DNA from: Marinobacter sp. LQ44
GTDB taxonomy: Bacteria; Pseudomonadota; Gammaproteobacteria; Pseudomonadales; Oleiphilaceae
DNA: 64,000 nt
Reading direction: 5' to 3'
NCBI RefSeq assembly: GCF_001447155.2
Contig: NZ_CP014754.1
Coordinates: 3,906,001-3,970,000, forward strand
Below, in pieces: positions 1-9,182 of the stretch. The translations under genes and the position numbers were made by a program. Each line of letters starts with the position of its first letter. The stretch's first letter is position 1. Below the pieces are notes generated by a model that worked only from the letters and a program-made list of their open reading frames with translations, made no database searches and was not told the DNA's origin.

Positions 1-38
1 CGGATGTTGCATCTATCAAGCGCATGACCGCGTGCTGA
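1..38 (+). CDS. rpmI: 50S ribosomal protein L35, C-terminal end (partial)
   Basis: The first bases read in frame as DVASIKRMTAC followed by TGA at 36-38. This resembles the tail of ribosomal protein L35, whose gene normally sits directly upstream of rplT in the infC-rpmI-rplT operon. Only about a dozen codons are inside the window. The call rests on position before L20 and on the lysine/arginine-containing tail; the exact C-terminus differs from the usual RMLPYA-like ending, so confidence is moderate. Confidence 0.6.
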   Translation, partial: DVASIKRMTAC

Positions 39-88
39 TCCAGCCGCGCGAAACGTTCCTTAGAAAGTAAAGGTAGAAGGATTAAAGT

Positions 89-442
89 ATGGCTCGTGTA
101 AAGCGTGGCGTGGTAGCACGTCGTCGTCACAAGAAGATTCTCAAGCAGGCCAAGGGTTACTACGGCGCTCGTAGTCGTGTATTCCGCGTTGCCAAGCAGG
201 CGGTTATCAAGGCTGGTCAGTACGCCTACCGTGACCGTCGCAACCGTAAGCGCGCTTTCCGCGCTCTGTGGATTGCCCGTATCAACGCTGGCGCCCGTGC
301 AAACGGCCTGTCGTACAGCCGTCTGATCGCTGGCCTGAAGAAGGCGAATGTTGAAATCGATCGTAAGGTTCTGGCTGATCTGGCCATGAACGAGCAGCAG
401 GCGTTTGCCGCTGTGGTTGAGAAGGCCAAAGCATCCCTGTGA
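89..442 (+). CDS. rplT: 50S ribosomal protein L20
   Basis: A 117-residue, very basic protein beginning [16 protein letters not shown], the classic start of L20, with full family length. L20 binds 23S rRNA early in large-subunit assembly; in E. coli it also represses translation of its own operon, though the control site would lie upstream of this window. A purine-rich ribosome-binding stretch (aggtagaagga) precedes the ATG. It follows rpmI by 50 bases and is followed by a terminator-like hairpin before pheS. Confidence 0.98.
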   Translation: MARVKRGVVARRRHKKILKQAKGYYGARSRVFRVAKQAVIKAGQYAYRDRRNRKRAFRALWIARINAGARANGLSYSRLIAGLKKANVEIDRKVLADLAMNEQQAFAAVVEKAKASL

Positions 443-511
443 TCGCTTAAGCTCTTTCATCGATTACTGATCGATCCGGGTGCTTCATGTCATCGTGAAT
501 GCGCCCTCTGA

Positions 512-1579
<1,068 letters not shown>

Positions 1580-1651
1580 GCCCAAGGGCAGGACGACGTA
1601 CGCAGAGCTCAGAATCAACCGCATAAACCGCATCAGGACAAGGCAAGAACG

Positions 1652-4024
1652 ATGAAATTCAGTGAACAGTGGCTGCGCGAGTGGGTTAACCCGAACCTGG
1701 GGTCCCAGGAATTGATGGACCAGATCACTATGGCCGGGCTGGAAGTGGACGGCTTTGAGCCGGTGGCCGGGGAGTTCAGCGGTGTGGTGGTTGGCGAGGT
1801 GATTTCCGCCGAACCACACCCGGATGCTGACAAGCTGCGTGTGTGTCAGGTGAGTGACGGTACCAATACCGTTCAGGTGGTTTGTGGCGCTCCCAATGTG
1901 CGCGCCGGCCTGAAAGTACCGTTCGCGGTGGTTGGTGCGGTGTTGCCCGGTAACTTCAAAATCAAGAAGGCCAAGCTGCGTGGCCAGCCTTCCGAAGGCA
2001 TGCTCTGCTCCGAATCCGAACTGGCGCTGTCTGATAATCACGATGGCCTTATGGAATTGCCTGCTGATGCGCCGGTTGGTCAGGACGTAGCGGATTACCT
2101 GAGGCTCAACGACATCGCCATTGACGTTGACCTCACTCCAAACCGCAGTGATTGCTTGTCCATCAAGGGGTTGGCCCGGGAAGTGGGTGTTCTGAACAGC
2201 CTGCTGGTAGAGGCACCAGAGATTGCCCCGGTGGAAGCGGCACATTCGGAAGTGCCGGATATCCGCGTAGAGGCGCCGGAAGGTTGCCCCCGTTACCTGG
2301 GGCGCGTTCTGCGTAACGTAAACCTGCAGGCGGAAACTCCCTTGTGGATGCAGGAAAAGCTGCGCCGTTCCGGTATCCGGTCCATTGATGCCGCAGTGGA
2401 TGTCACCAATTACGTGATGCTGGAGCTTGGCCAGCCCATGCATGCCTTCGACCGTGACGAGATCAGTGGAGGCATCATTGTGCGCATGGCCAAGGCCGGC
2501 GAAAAACTGGTGCTGCTGGATGGTCAGGAAGTTGATCTGACTCCGGAAACCCTCCTGATTGCGGATCACCAGAAGCCGATTGCCATTGCCGGCGTTATGG
2601 GTGGGGAACACTCCGGGGTGAGCCCGAAAACCCGGGACCTGGTGCTGGAGTCGGCCTATTTCGATCCCATTACCCTGGCGGGTAAGGCCCGCGAATATGG
2701 TTTGCACACCGATGCCTCCCACCGTTTTGAGCGCGGTGTCGATTACCAGCTGGCTCGCGATGCCATGGAGCGGGCAACGCGCCTGCTGATGGACATTGTT
2801 GGTGGGGAGCCCGGAGAAATCGTGGAAGTGGCTAGCCAGGAGCACTTGCCGAAAGCGAGAGTGATCGATCTGAGGGAAAAGCGCCTGGCCGATGTGCTGG
2901 GCCTGGCGATTGACCGCACCACGGTGGAAGAAATCCTGTCTCGTCTTGGTCTGCATATCGACAAGTTACTGAAAGACGGCTGGCGCATCAGTGTACCCAG
3001 CTTCCGCCCGGACATTTCCATCGAAGAAGACCTGATCGAGGAAGTCGGTCGTATCTTCGGTTACAACAACCTGCCGGTGACCGAGCCAACGGGCTCCCTT
3101 GGCTTGCGGGCGAGAGAAGAGGCGGTACGGCCGTTGTCGGCCATTCGCAACTTCTTCGTGGCGCAGGGCTACCATGAAGCAGTTACCTACAGCTTTGTTG
3201 ATCCGAAGATACAACAGCTGATCGACCCAGAGCGGGAAGGCATTGCTCTGGCCAATCCGATTTCGGCGGATTTGTCAGTGATGCGTACCACCCTGTGGAG
3301 CGGCCTGTTGAAGACGGTGGTGCACAACCAGAACCGCCAGCAGCCCCGCATCCGTCTGTTTGAAACCGGTCTCAGGTTTGAGAAAAATGATGGTGAGATC
3401 GACCAGCAGCCGATGCTGGCCGGTGTGGTGGTGGGCAATCAGGCACCGGAAAACTGGGTAAACGGTCGCAGAACCGCGGACTTCTTTGATGTAAAAGGAG
3501 AGTTGGAAAGCCTGTTCCGTTTGCTGGGTATAGAGATTCAGTTCATCGCCAGCCAGCATCCGGCGCTTCACCCGGGCCAGACCGCTGAATTGTTGCGTGA
3601 CGGTGAGCATGTGGGCTGGTTGGGCACGTTGCACCCACAAGCTCAGAAAAATCTTGAACTTAATGGCACGATCCTGATGTTTGAGCTATTCTTGAACTCG
3701 ATCGTTACCGGATATGTGCCTAATTTCAAAGATATTTCAAAATTTCCGGAAGTTCGGCGGGATTTGGCTATTGTTATTGGGAGCGATGTGGCGTTCGCCC
3801 AGGTTGAGCATGTGGCCAGGAGGCATGCCGGTGAACACCTTACGGCGTTGCGTGTGTTTGATGTCTATGAAGGCGAAAGCCTGGGTGAAGGCAACCGAAG
3901 CCTGGCACTCAGCTTGTTCTGGCAGCATCCCGAACGCACGCTCAATGAAGATGAAGTGCATTCGCTCTTCAACGGCGTGATTGATGCCTTGAAAGAAGAG
4001 CTGGGGGCAACACTGAGGAGTTGA
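1652..4024 (+). CDS. pheT: Phenylalanine--tRNA ligase beta subunit
   Basis: A 790-residue protein of family length starting MKFSEQWLREWVNP. The N-terminal tRNA-binding OB domain (about residues 40-150; GEVISAEPHPDADKLRVC), B3/B4 editing domain, B5 domain, and C-terminal ferredoxin-fold anticodon-binding domain (about 695-790; FPEVRRDLAIV) appear in the expected order. It partners with PheS; the beta subunit hydrolyses mischarged Tyr-tRNA-Phe and binds the anticodon. It ends 3 bases before ihfA, the standard gammaproteobacterial arrangement, so the genes are probably co-transcribed. Confidence 0.98.
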   Translation: MKFSEQWLREWVNPNLGSQELMDQITMAGLEVDGFEPVAGEFSGVVVGEVISAEPHPDADKLRVCQVSDGTNTVQVVCGAPNVRAGLKVPFAVVGAVLPGNFKIKKAKLRGQPSEGMLCSESELALSDNHDGLMELPADAPVGQDVADYLRLNDIAIDVDLTPNRSDCLSIKGLAREVGVLNSLLVEAPEIAPVEAAHSEVPDIRVEAPEGCPRYLGRVLRNVNLQAETPLWMQEKLRRSGIRSIDAAVDVTNYVMLELGQPMHAFDRDEISGGIIVRMAKAGEKLVLLDGQEVDLTPETLLIADHQKPIAIAGVMGGEHSGVSPKTRDLVLESAYFDPITLAGKAREYGLHTDASHRFERGVDYQLARDAMERATRLLMDIVGGEPGEIVEVASQEHLPKARVIDLREKRLADVLGLAIDRTTVEEILSRLGLHIDKLLKDGWRISVPSFRPDISIEEDLIEEVGRIFGYNNLPVTEPTGSLGLRAREEAVRPLSAIRNFFVAQGYHEAVTYSFVDPKIQQLIDPEREGIALANPISADLSVMRTTLWSGLLKTVVHNQNRQQPRIRLFETGLRFEKNDGEIDQQPMLAGVVVGNQAPENWVNGRRTADFFDVKGELESLFRLLGIEIQFIASQHPALHPGQTAELLRDGEHVGWLGTLHPQAQKNLELNGTILMFELFLNSIVTGYVPNFKDISKFPEVRRDLAIVIGSDVAFAQVEHVARRHAGEHLTALRVFDVYEGESLGEGNRSLALSLFWQHPERTLNEDEVHSLFNGVIDALKEELGATLRS

Positions 4025-4027
4025 GAA

Positions 4028-4330
4028 ATGGCGGCTTTGACGAAAGCGGACATGGCAGAGCGCTTGTACGAGGAGTTAGGTCTTAACAAGCGTGAGGCCA
4101 AGGAAATGGTAGAAGCCTTCTTCGACGAAATCAGAGGCGCACTCAGCCACAACGAGCAGGTGAAGTTGTCGGGATTCGGCAACTTCGACCTCAGGGACAA
4201 GAAGCAGCGGCCGGGAAGGAACCCGAAAACGGGTGAGGAAATTCCTATCAGTGCCAGGCGTGTCGTGACTTTCCGGCCAGGCCAGAAACTCAAGCAAAAA
4301 GTAGAAACGTATGCTGGAACCGAGTCATAA
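4028..4330 (+). CDS. ihfA: Integration host factor subunit alpha
   Basis: A 100-residue HU/IHF-fold protein beginning [25 protein letters not shown], with the family signature [21 protein letters not shown] in the beta-arm region. IHF alpha pairs with IHF beta to bend DNA at specific sites, supporting recombination, replication and sigma-54 promoters. Its position straight after pheT, with a GAGTTGAGAA ribosome-binding stretch overlapping the pheT end, is the conserved order and separates it from HU genes. The 3' end overlaps the next gene by 20 bases. Confidence 0.97.
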   Translation: MAALTKADMAERLYEELGLNKREAKEMVEAFFDEIRGALSHNEQVKLSGFGNFDLRDKKQRPGRNPKTGEEIPISARRVVTFRPGQKLKQKVETYAGTES

Positions 4331-4676
4331 CAACGAACTCCCCGCCATTCCGGGGAAGCGCTATTTCACCATTGGTGAAGTAGCCGATCTGTGTGCGGTG
4401 AAGGCCCATGTACTGCGGTACTGGGAACAGGAGTTTCCGCAGTTGTCGCCGGTAAAGCGCCGGGGTAACCGCCGTTATTACCAGCGTGCAGACGTTATCA
4501 CCATTCGCCAGATCCGCAGCCTGTTGTACGATCAGGGCTACACCATCGGTGGTGCCAAGCAGAAGCTGAGCAGCTCGGAAGTCAAAGACGACACCTCCCA
4601 GTACAAGCAGCTGATCCGGCAAATGATCACCGAGCTGGAAGAGGTACTGGATGTGCTGAATTCCCCCGCCCGGTAA
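4311..4676 (+). CDS. MerR-family transcriptional regulator (ihfA-linked)
   Basis: A 121-residue protein. An N-terminal MerR winged helix-turn-helix (about residues 17-85; [22 protein letters not shown] then [13 protein letters not shown]) is followed by a short helical tail suited to dimerisation. No metal-binding cysteine cluster is present, so a metal-sensing role is not supported. The gene overlaps ihfA by 20 bases and ends just before a strong hairpin, making it the last gene of the pheST-ihfA unit. This ihfA-merR pairing is common in Pseudomonas relatives; its target genes are not known to me. Confidence 0.93.
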   Translation: MLEPSHNNELPAIPGKRYFTIGEVADLCAVKAHVLRYWEQEFPQLSPVKRRGNRRYYQRADVITIRQIRSLLYDQGYTIGGAKQKLSSSEVKDDTSQYKQLIRQMITELEEVLDVLNSPAR

Positions 4677-4710
4677 GTGGCTTCGGGGAACACAGTGTAA
4701 GCCGTTGATG

Positions 4711-4743
4711 AAAGGCCGGAGTGGCGTGCCCACTCCGGCCTTT
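4711..4743. terminator. Strong bidirectional terminator hairpin
   Basis: A perfect 14-bp stem (AAAGGCCGGAGTGG / CCACTCCGGCCTTT) with a 5-base loop, flanked by A and T runs, lies between the convergent MerR gene and glycerate kinase gene. It can stop transcription from both sides. Confidence 0.9.
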
Positions 4744-4788
4744 ATCCTTTCTGGCTAGGGCTTCTGGAGGTTTGGGCATAAAGGCAGG

Positions 4789-5928
4789 CTAATCCCTGCC
4801 AGGTAAACTGTGCACAAGCCTGGCCAGCTGTTCGGCCGCCTGAGCAAGGTTTTTCTCGGCTCCGCTGTAGGCTTCTTGTAGTGGTATCGGCGCGGGCGTG
4901 ATGGAAAATGCGGCTGACAGGCCTAGTCTATGCAGTTCGGCCAGTTCGTCGCCCAGTTTCCCTGCCAGGCCAATCACCGGAACACCGTATTTTTTTGCCA
5001 GCGAAGCAACGCCGGCAGGGGTTTTGCCGTAGGCGCTCTGGGAGTCAATCGCCCCTTCGGCAGTGATCACCAGGTCCGCTTGGGCCAGATGGCTTTCCAG
5101 CTCCACGGTTTCCATCACCAGCTCTATACCCGGGCGCAGTTCCGCCCCCAGAATACCCGCGACCATGCCGCCGATTCCACCCGCTGCGCCACTGCCCGGA
5201 AAACTGGCAATATCCATTCCTTGCTGTTCCACCAGGCGGGCAAAGTGCCCCAGATTGCGATCCAGCTCCACCACTTGCCGGGAGTCAGCGCCTTTCTGCG
5301 GCCCGAACACCGCTGCCGCGCCATTCGGCCCCAACAGAGGGTTGTTGACGTCGCAGGCCACAACCAGCTTTACCCCGGCCAATCGCTCCAGAGCAGGGGC
5401 CAGGTCCAGGCTGGCCAGTTCTGCAAGGCCGGCACCGCCGCGCGGTATGGGGTGGCCACCGTCATCCAGAAGGCGCGCCCCGAGGGCTTGCAATATGCCA
5501 GCGCCACCATCGGTGGTGGCGCTGCCGCCCAGGCCCATGATCAGGGTTTTGGGTTTGTGCTCAAGGGCAGCCAGTATCAGCTCACCGGTGCCAATGCTGG
5601 ATGCAGTGGCGGCATTTCGGCTGCGGGCCGGCACGCAGTGCAGCCCGCTGGCCTCGGCGACCTCAACAATGGCAATCTCGCCATCATTAACCAGACCGTA
5701 GTGAGCTGAGACGAGTTCACCCATAGGCCCGGTGACCTTAACCGTGTGAAGCTGCCCCCGGCGCGCCTCCGTCAGAGCCCGGGTGGTGCCTTCACCGCCA
5801 TCGGCCAGCGGCACCGTCACAAGCTGGTCATCCGGGGCTGCCTGTCGCCAGCCCCGGGCAATCGCCTGGGCCACCTGTTCGGCGGCCAGGCATTCCTTGA
5901 AGGAGTCCGGAGCAATCACAATCCGCAT
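4789..5928 (-). CDS. Glycerate kinase (GlxK/GarK type)
   Basis: Starting at ATG 5928 (MRIVIAPDSFKECL, the canonical start of type-2 glycerate kinases) the protein is 379 residues. Glycine-rich family motifs DGGEGTTRAL, MGLGGSATTDGGAG and GAAGGIGGM are present. It phosphorylates D-glycerate, feeding photorespiratory-type or sugar-diacid carbon into glycolysis. An in-frame upstream ATG at 5967 would add 13 residues overlapping the permease gene and is less likely. It starts one base after the GntP permease stop, so the two are almost certainly co-transcribed, with the permease first. Whether the product is 2- or 3-phosphoglycerate cannot be read from sequence alone. Confidence 0.95.
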   Translation of the reverse strand: MRIVIAPDSFKECLAAEQVAQAIARGWRQAAPDDQLVTVPLADGGEGTTRALTEARRGQLHTVKVTGPMGELVSAHYGLVNDGEIAIVEVAEASGLHCVPARSRNAATASSIGTGELILAALEHKPKTLIMGLGGSATTDGGAGILQALGARLLDDGGHPIPRGGAGLAELASLDLAPALERLAGVKLVVACDVNNPLLGPNGAAAVFGPQKGADSRQVVELDRNLGHFARLVEQQGMDIASFPGSGAAGGIGGMVAGILGAELRPGIELVMETVELESHLAQADLVITAEGAIDSQSAYGKTPAGVASLAKKYGVPVIGLAGKLGDELAELHRLGLSAAFSITPAPIPLQEAYSGAEKNLAQAAEQLARLVHSLPGRD

Positions 5929-5929
5929 A

Positions 5930-7279
5930 TCAAAGTACCGCGAGAGAAGTGAGCCACACGGCGGCAATGGTCACAAGGCCCATGATCAGTGTTGCCGTCG
6001 TGTGGGACTTGTACGCCGTAGCGACGGTCATCTTGCTGAACTGGGACACGACCCAGAAGTAACTGTCGTTGGCATGGGACACGGTCATGGCGCCTGCGCC
6101 AACGGCCATGACCGTCAGTACCCGGCCCATGTCGGAATCCAGACCCAGTTGGGGCAGCAATGGCGCAACCAGTGCAGACGCGGTGACCAGTGCGACGGTT
6201 GAGGAGCCCTGGGCCGACTTCAGAGCGGCTGCCACAATGAATGGCATCAGAACGCCGAGGCCAAGAGTGGACAGCGTATCACCCAGGTAGTCGCCCAGGG
6301 GGGTGGCGGCCAGAACCGCACCGAAGGCACCACCGGCACCGGTAATCAGAATGATCGGTGCCGCAACTTCAAGACCTTTGCTGGTGTGGCGGCCGAACTC
6401 GTCCAGTTTGCCCTTGCCTTGCAGCAGGGTAAGGGCAAAGCCAAGGCCAATCAGCAGGGCATTAAGCGGTTTGCCCAGGAAATTCAGACTCTCGTAGAGC
6501 AGTCCGTCACCGAGCGGAGCGGTAGGGTAACTGGCGACCGAACCTACGCAGATCAACAGAATAGGCACAAAGATGGGAGCGAATGCCTTACCGGCAGAGG
6601 GTAGTTCGCCATAGTGTTGGCGCGCTTCTTCAAAGGCCTCTTCAGCCTGTTCCAGCTCGGTGCTGGTCATATTCTTGCAGCGGGAAGCCCAGAACAAACC
6701 GGCCAGCGCTGCGATGATGGCGAAGATCAGGCCAATACCTATGACCAGGCCAAGATTGTTCTCCAATCCAAGATTGCCGGCGGCGGCAATAGGGCCAGGT
6801 GTGGGCGGTACCAGGGTGTGGGTGGCAAACAGGCCGGTGGACAGGGCAACGGTCATGGCGACCGGGGATACGCTCAGGGTGCGGGCCATGGAGCGTTTGA
6901 GGCTGTTGAGAATGACATAGCCTGAATCGCAGAACACCGGTATCGATACGATAAAACCTACTAGAGACATCGTGAGCGTGGGGAACTTCTGGCCCAGCAG
7001 TTTAATGATGGTTTCCGCCATCACAATTGCGGCCCCCGTGCGCTCCAGAATAACCCCTATAATGGTGCCCAGAACAATCACCAGGCCGATGTAGCCCAGA
7101 ATGTTTCCAAAGCCGGCGCGGATGGTGGTTTCTATTTCAGACAGCGGCAGGCCAAAAGCGAATGCGGCCAGGAAAGACGCCAGCAGCAGGGTAATAAAGG
7201 GGTTCAGTTTCAGTCGGCTGGTGGCGAACACAATAAAAATTATGACTGCGACCAGAATCAGCACCAGATGCATTGGCAA
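5930..7279 (-). CDS. GntP-family permease, probably for glycerate or gluconate
   Basis: A 449-residue, highly hydrophobic protein with about 12 membrane segments. Features such as IGLVIVLGTIIGVILERTGAA, CDSGYVILNSL and HANDSYFWVVSQFSKM are characteristic of the GntP/GlxP gluconate-proton symporter family. It lies directly upstream of glycerate kinase, and a CdaR-type regulator follows on the same strand, so glycerate is the likelier substrate than gluconate; that is inference from context. Start MPMHLVLILV at 7279 sits in the inner membrane orientation typical of the family. Confidence 0.93.
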   Translation of the reverse strand: MPMHLVLILVAVIIFIVFATSRLKLNPFITLLLASFLAAFAFGLPLSEIETTIRAGFGNILGYIGLVIVLGTIIGVILERTGAAIVMAETIIKLLGQKFPTLTMSLVGFIVSIPVFCDSGYVILNSLKRSMARTLSVSPVAMTVALSTGLFATHTLVPPTPGPIAAAGNLGLENNLGLVIGIGLIFAIIAALAGLFWASRCKNMTSTELEQAEEAFEEARQHYGELPSAGKAFAPIFVPILLICVGSVASYPTAPLGDGLLYESLNFLGKPLNALLIGLGFALTLLQGKGKLDEFGRHTSKGLEVAAPIILITGAGGAFGAVLAATPLGDYLGDTLSTLGLGVLMPFIVAAALKSAQGSSTVALVTASALVAPLLPQLGLDSDMGRVLTVMAVGAGAMTVSHANDSYFWVVSQFSKMTVATAYKSHTTATLIMGLVTIAAVWLTSLAVL

Positions 7280-7425
7280 TCTCCAGAAAGGCTCTGTTTT
7301 TATCCGACTCTTTTGGTCGGTCTTGTGGTGCTAAGTGTAAAAGCTGATTGCCAATTGTTCGTTATGCATTTGCCCTAAGATGCTCTATTTTTGTGCGGCT
7401 AAACTGTGCAGGTGCACAATTTTGG

Positions 7426-8517
7426 TCAGCGGTTTTCCATAGCCATGTACAGAAACAGCAGGTCTTCCAGCCGAAAAGGGGACCAGCCGGTCAGGGTTTC
7501 AATGCCCTTGAGCCGGTAGCGAACGGAGTTCCGGTGTAGGTGCAGCTGGCTCGCGCAGCGTTGAATGTCTCCGTCTGCCTCTATAAAGGTTCTCAGGGTT
7601 TTGAGGTATTGCTCCCGGCGCGGGTGGGCCAGCAGGGGGCGAATGGCCTGGTTAAGCTGGAGTTGCTGCCAACCGGGGCTCAGACTTTGCCAGAGTGCTG
7701 CCAGTGGAAAATCCTGAAATGAGAAGTGCCCACCCGAGGGCTGGCGTTGGTTACCTGCTTTCAGGGTAGCTTCGGCAGACTCATAACAGGCTTTCAAATT
7801 GCTGTGAAATACCGTGCCGGTAGCGGCAGACACTGAATTCCGGCTCGTTGCAGGGATGCGGCCCAAGGCCGCATTCAAGGCCTCTGCCGCCGGGCGTTCG
7901 GTAAAGAAGAAGGCGAGATATCGCTGTCGGGTAAGTAACACCAGTGCCTCGGGCTCGGTGCGTTCGAGGTCTCTGGACAAAGTAGCCATATCGGGTGGCC
8001 AGGGTAAGGTCGGCTTATTCGCCGCCAGTACAACCGCAATTCTTGGCTTGTGAAGGTCCAGACCGATTTGTTGTGGCCAGTCCTCGGGAACCAGTTCACC
8101 GTCGAGCAGGGCCTGAAGGGTGTTCTGTATCTGGTTCCGGCGGTGACGAGTCACCTCGATCAGCGCCGCCTGCTCCAGAATCAGTTCTGCGGTAATTCGC
8201 AGCAGGTCGGCGTAGGGCGTTACTTTATCAGGGGTGCCGGAAATGCCGACAACGGCTACCACCGATCCGGACATCACTACGGGCAGGTTGACCCCGGGCC
8301 TGACCCCCGGGTATTCGCCCGCTTGGGCCTCATCTACCACCAGGGGGGTTCCGGTCCTGGCGACGGTTCTGGCTCCTTCGTGCATTTCTCCCACCCGCCG
8401 TGAGTCGCCAGAAGCAATGATGATGCCTTCCGGTGTCATCACGTTCACCGAGTGGCCAATGACGGGCATGGCCCGGTCCACGATCCGTTGGGCGGTGGCC
8501 TGGTCAAGAGTGTTCAT
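7426..8517 (-). CDS. cdaR: CdaR-family sugar-diacid/glycerate regulator
   Basis: A 363-residue protein with an N-terminal putative sugar-diacid recognition domain (about residues 1-135; AQRIVDRAMPVIGHSVNVM), a middle GGDEF-like CdaR domain, and a C-terminal PucR-type helix-turn-helix (FIEADGDIQRCASQLHLHRNSVRYRL). In E. coli CdaR activates glucarate, galactarate and glycerate genes. Here it is encoded 146 bases upstream, in transcriptional sense, of the permease-kinase pair and is the obvious candidate to activate it in response to glycerate. It sits 9 bases after the Lrp-type gene on the same strand. Confidence 0.92.
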   Translation of the reverse strand: MNTLDQATAQRIVDRAMPVIGHSVNVMTPEGIIIASGDSRRVGEMHEGARTVARTGTPLVVDEAQAGEYPGVRPGVNLPVVMSGSVVAVVGISGTPDKVTPYADLLRITAELILEQAALIEVTRHRRNQIQNTLQALLDGELVPEDWPQQIGLDLHKPRIAVVLAANKPTLPWPPDMATLSRDLERTEPEALVLLTRQRYLAFFFTERPAAEALNAALGRIPATSRNSVSAATGTVFHSNLKACYESAEATLKAGNQRQPSGGHFSFQDFPLAALWQSLSPGWQQLQLNQAIRPLLAHPRREQYLKTLRTFIEADGDIQRCASQLHLHRNSVRYRLKGIETLTGWSPFRLEDLLFLYMAMENR

Positions 8518-8526
8518 CGTTGTTCC

Positions 8527-8979
8527 TCACAGGCCGCGGTCTTTAACGCTTTCCATTACTACAAAAGTGCTGGTCTGCAGCACATGGGGCAGGCTGGAGA
8601 TCTGTTCGCCAAGCACTTGCCGGTACTCGGCCATGTTTTTGGTTCTGACTTTAAGAAGGTAGTCGAAGTTGGCAGCCATCATATGGCATTGCTCAACTGC
8701 AGAGATTTGCCGAACCGCCGTGTTGAACGCCGCCAGCGCCTTGCTGCTGGTGTCACTCAGGGTGACCTGGGCAAAAGCTACGTGCGACAAGCCAAGCTTG
8801 GTCTGGTTCACCATGGCGCTGTACCCGGTGATGTAGCCCTGCTCCTCCAGTCGCCGCATACGGATCTGGCAAGGGGTCTTGGAGAGGCCTACCCGGGAGG
8901 CAAGGTCTGTCACGGTTATGCGGCCGTTCTTCTGTAGTTCCCGGATGATCGAGAGGTCAATCCTGTCGAGATCCGCCAT
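8527..8979 (-). CDS. Lrp/AsnC-family regulator, probably of proline catabolism
   Basis: A 150-residue protein of family length: an N-terminal winged helix-turn-helix (about 1-60; LDRIDLSIIRELQKNGRITVTDLASRVGLSKT) and a C-terminal RAM/AsnC ligand domain (VEQCHMMAANFDYLLKVRT). It is transcribed away from putA across a 203-base AT-rich gap. The PutA here has no DNA-binding domain of its own, so this neighbour is the natural candidate for proline-responsive control, as PutR is in other proteobacteria. The assignment to proline is inferred from position. Confidence 0.93.
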   Translation of the reverse strand: MADLDRIDLSIIRELQKNGRITVTDLASRVGLSKTPCQIRMRRLEEQGYITGYSAMVNQTKLGLSHVAFAQVTLSDTSSKALAAFNTAVRQISAVEQCHMMAANFDYLLKVRTKNMAEYRQVLGEQISSLPHVLQTSTFVVMESVKDRGL

Positions 8980-9182
8980 GGCTGCTATCCTTTTAGAAAG
9001 TCGATCTGGTTTTTATGCCCAGGTAATAATTCCTGTTATTGGCCTGAATTAGGGGTAATAGATTCGTAATTTGAGCCTAAAAAAGGGAAAAGGTAAACCA
9101 ATTCCGGTCTGAATAGGTAAATAGTATATAGCGGCTTCGTTAAAATGCGGACAGTATTCCAATAAGCAGGAGGGCATCCCCC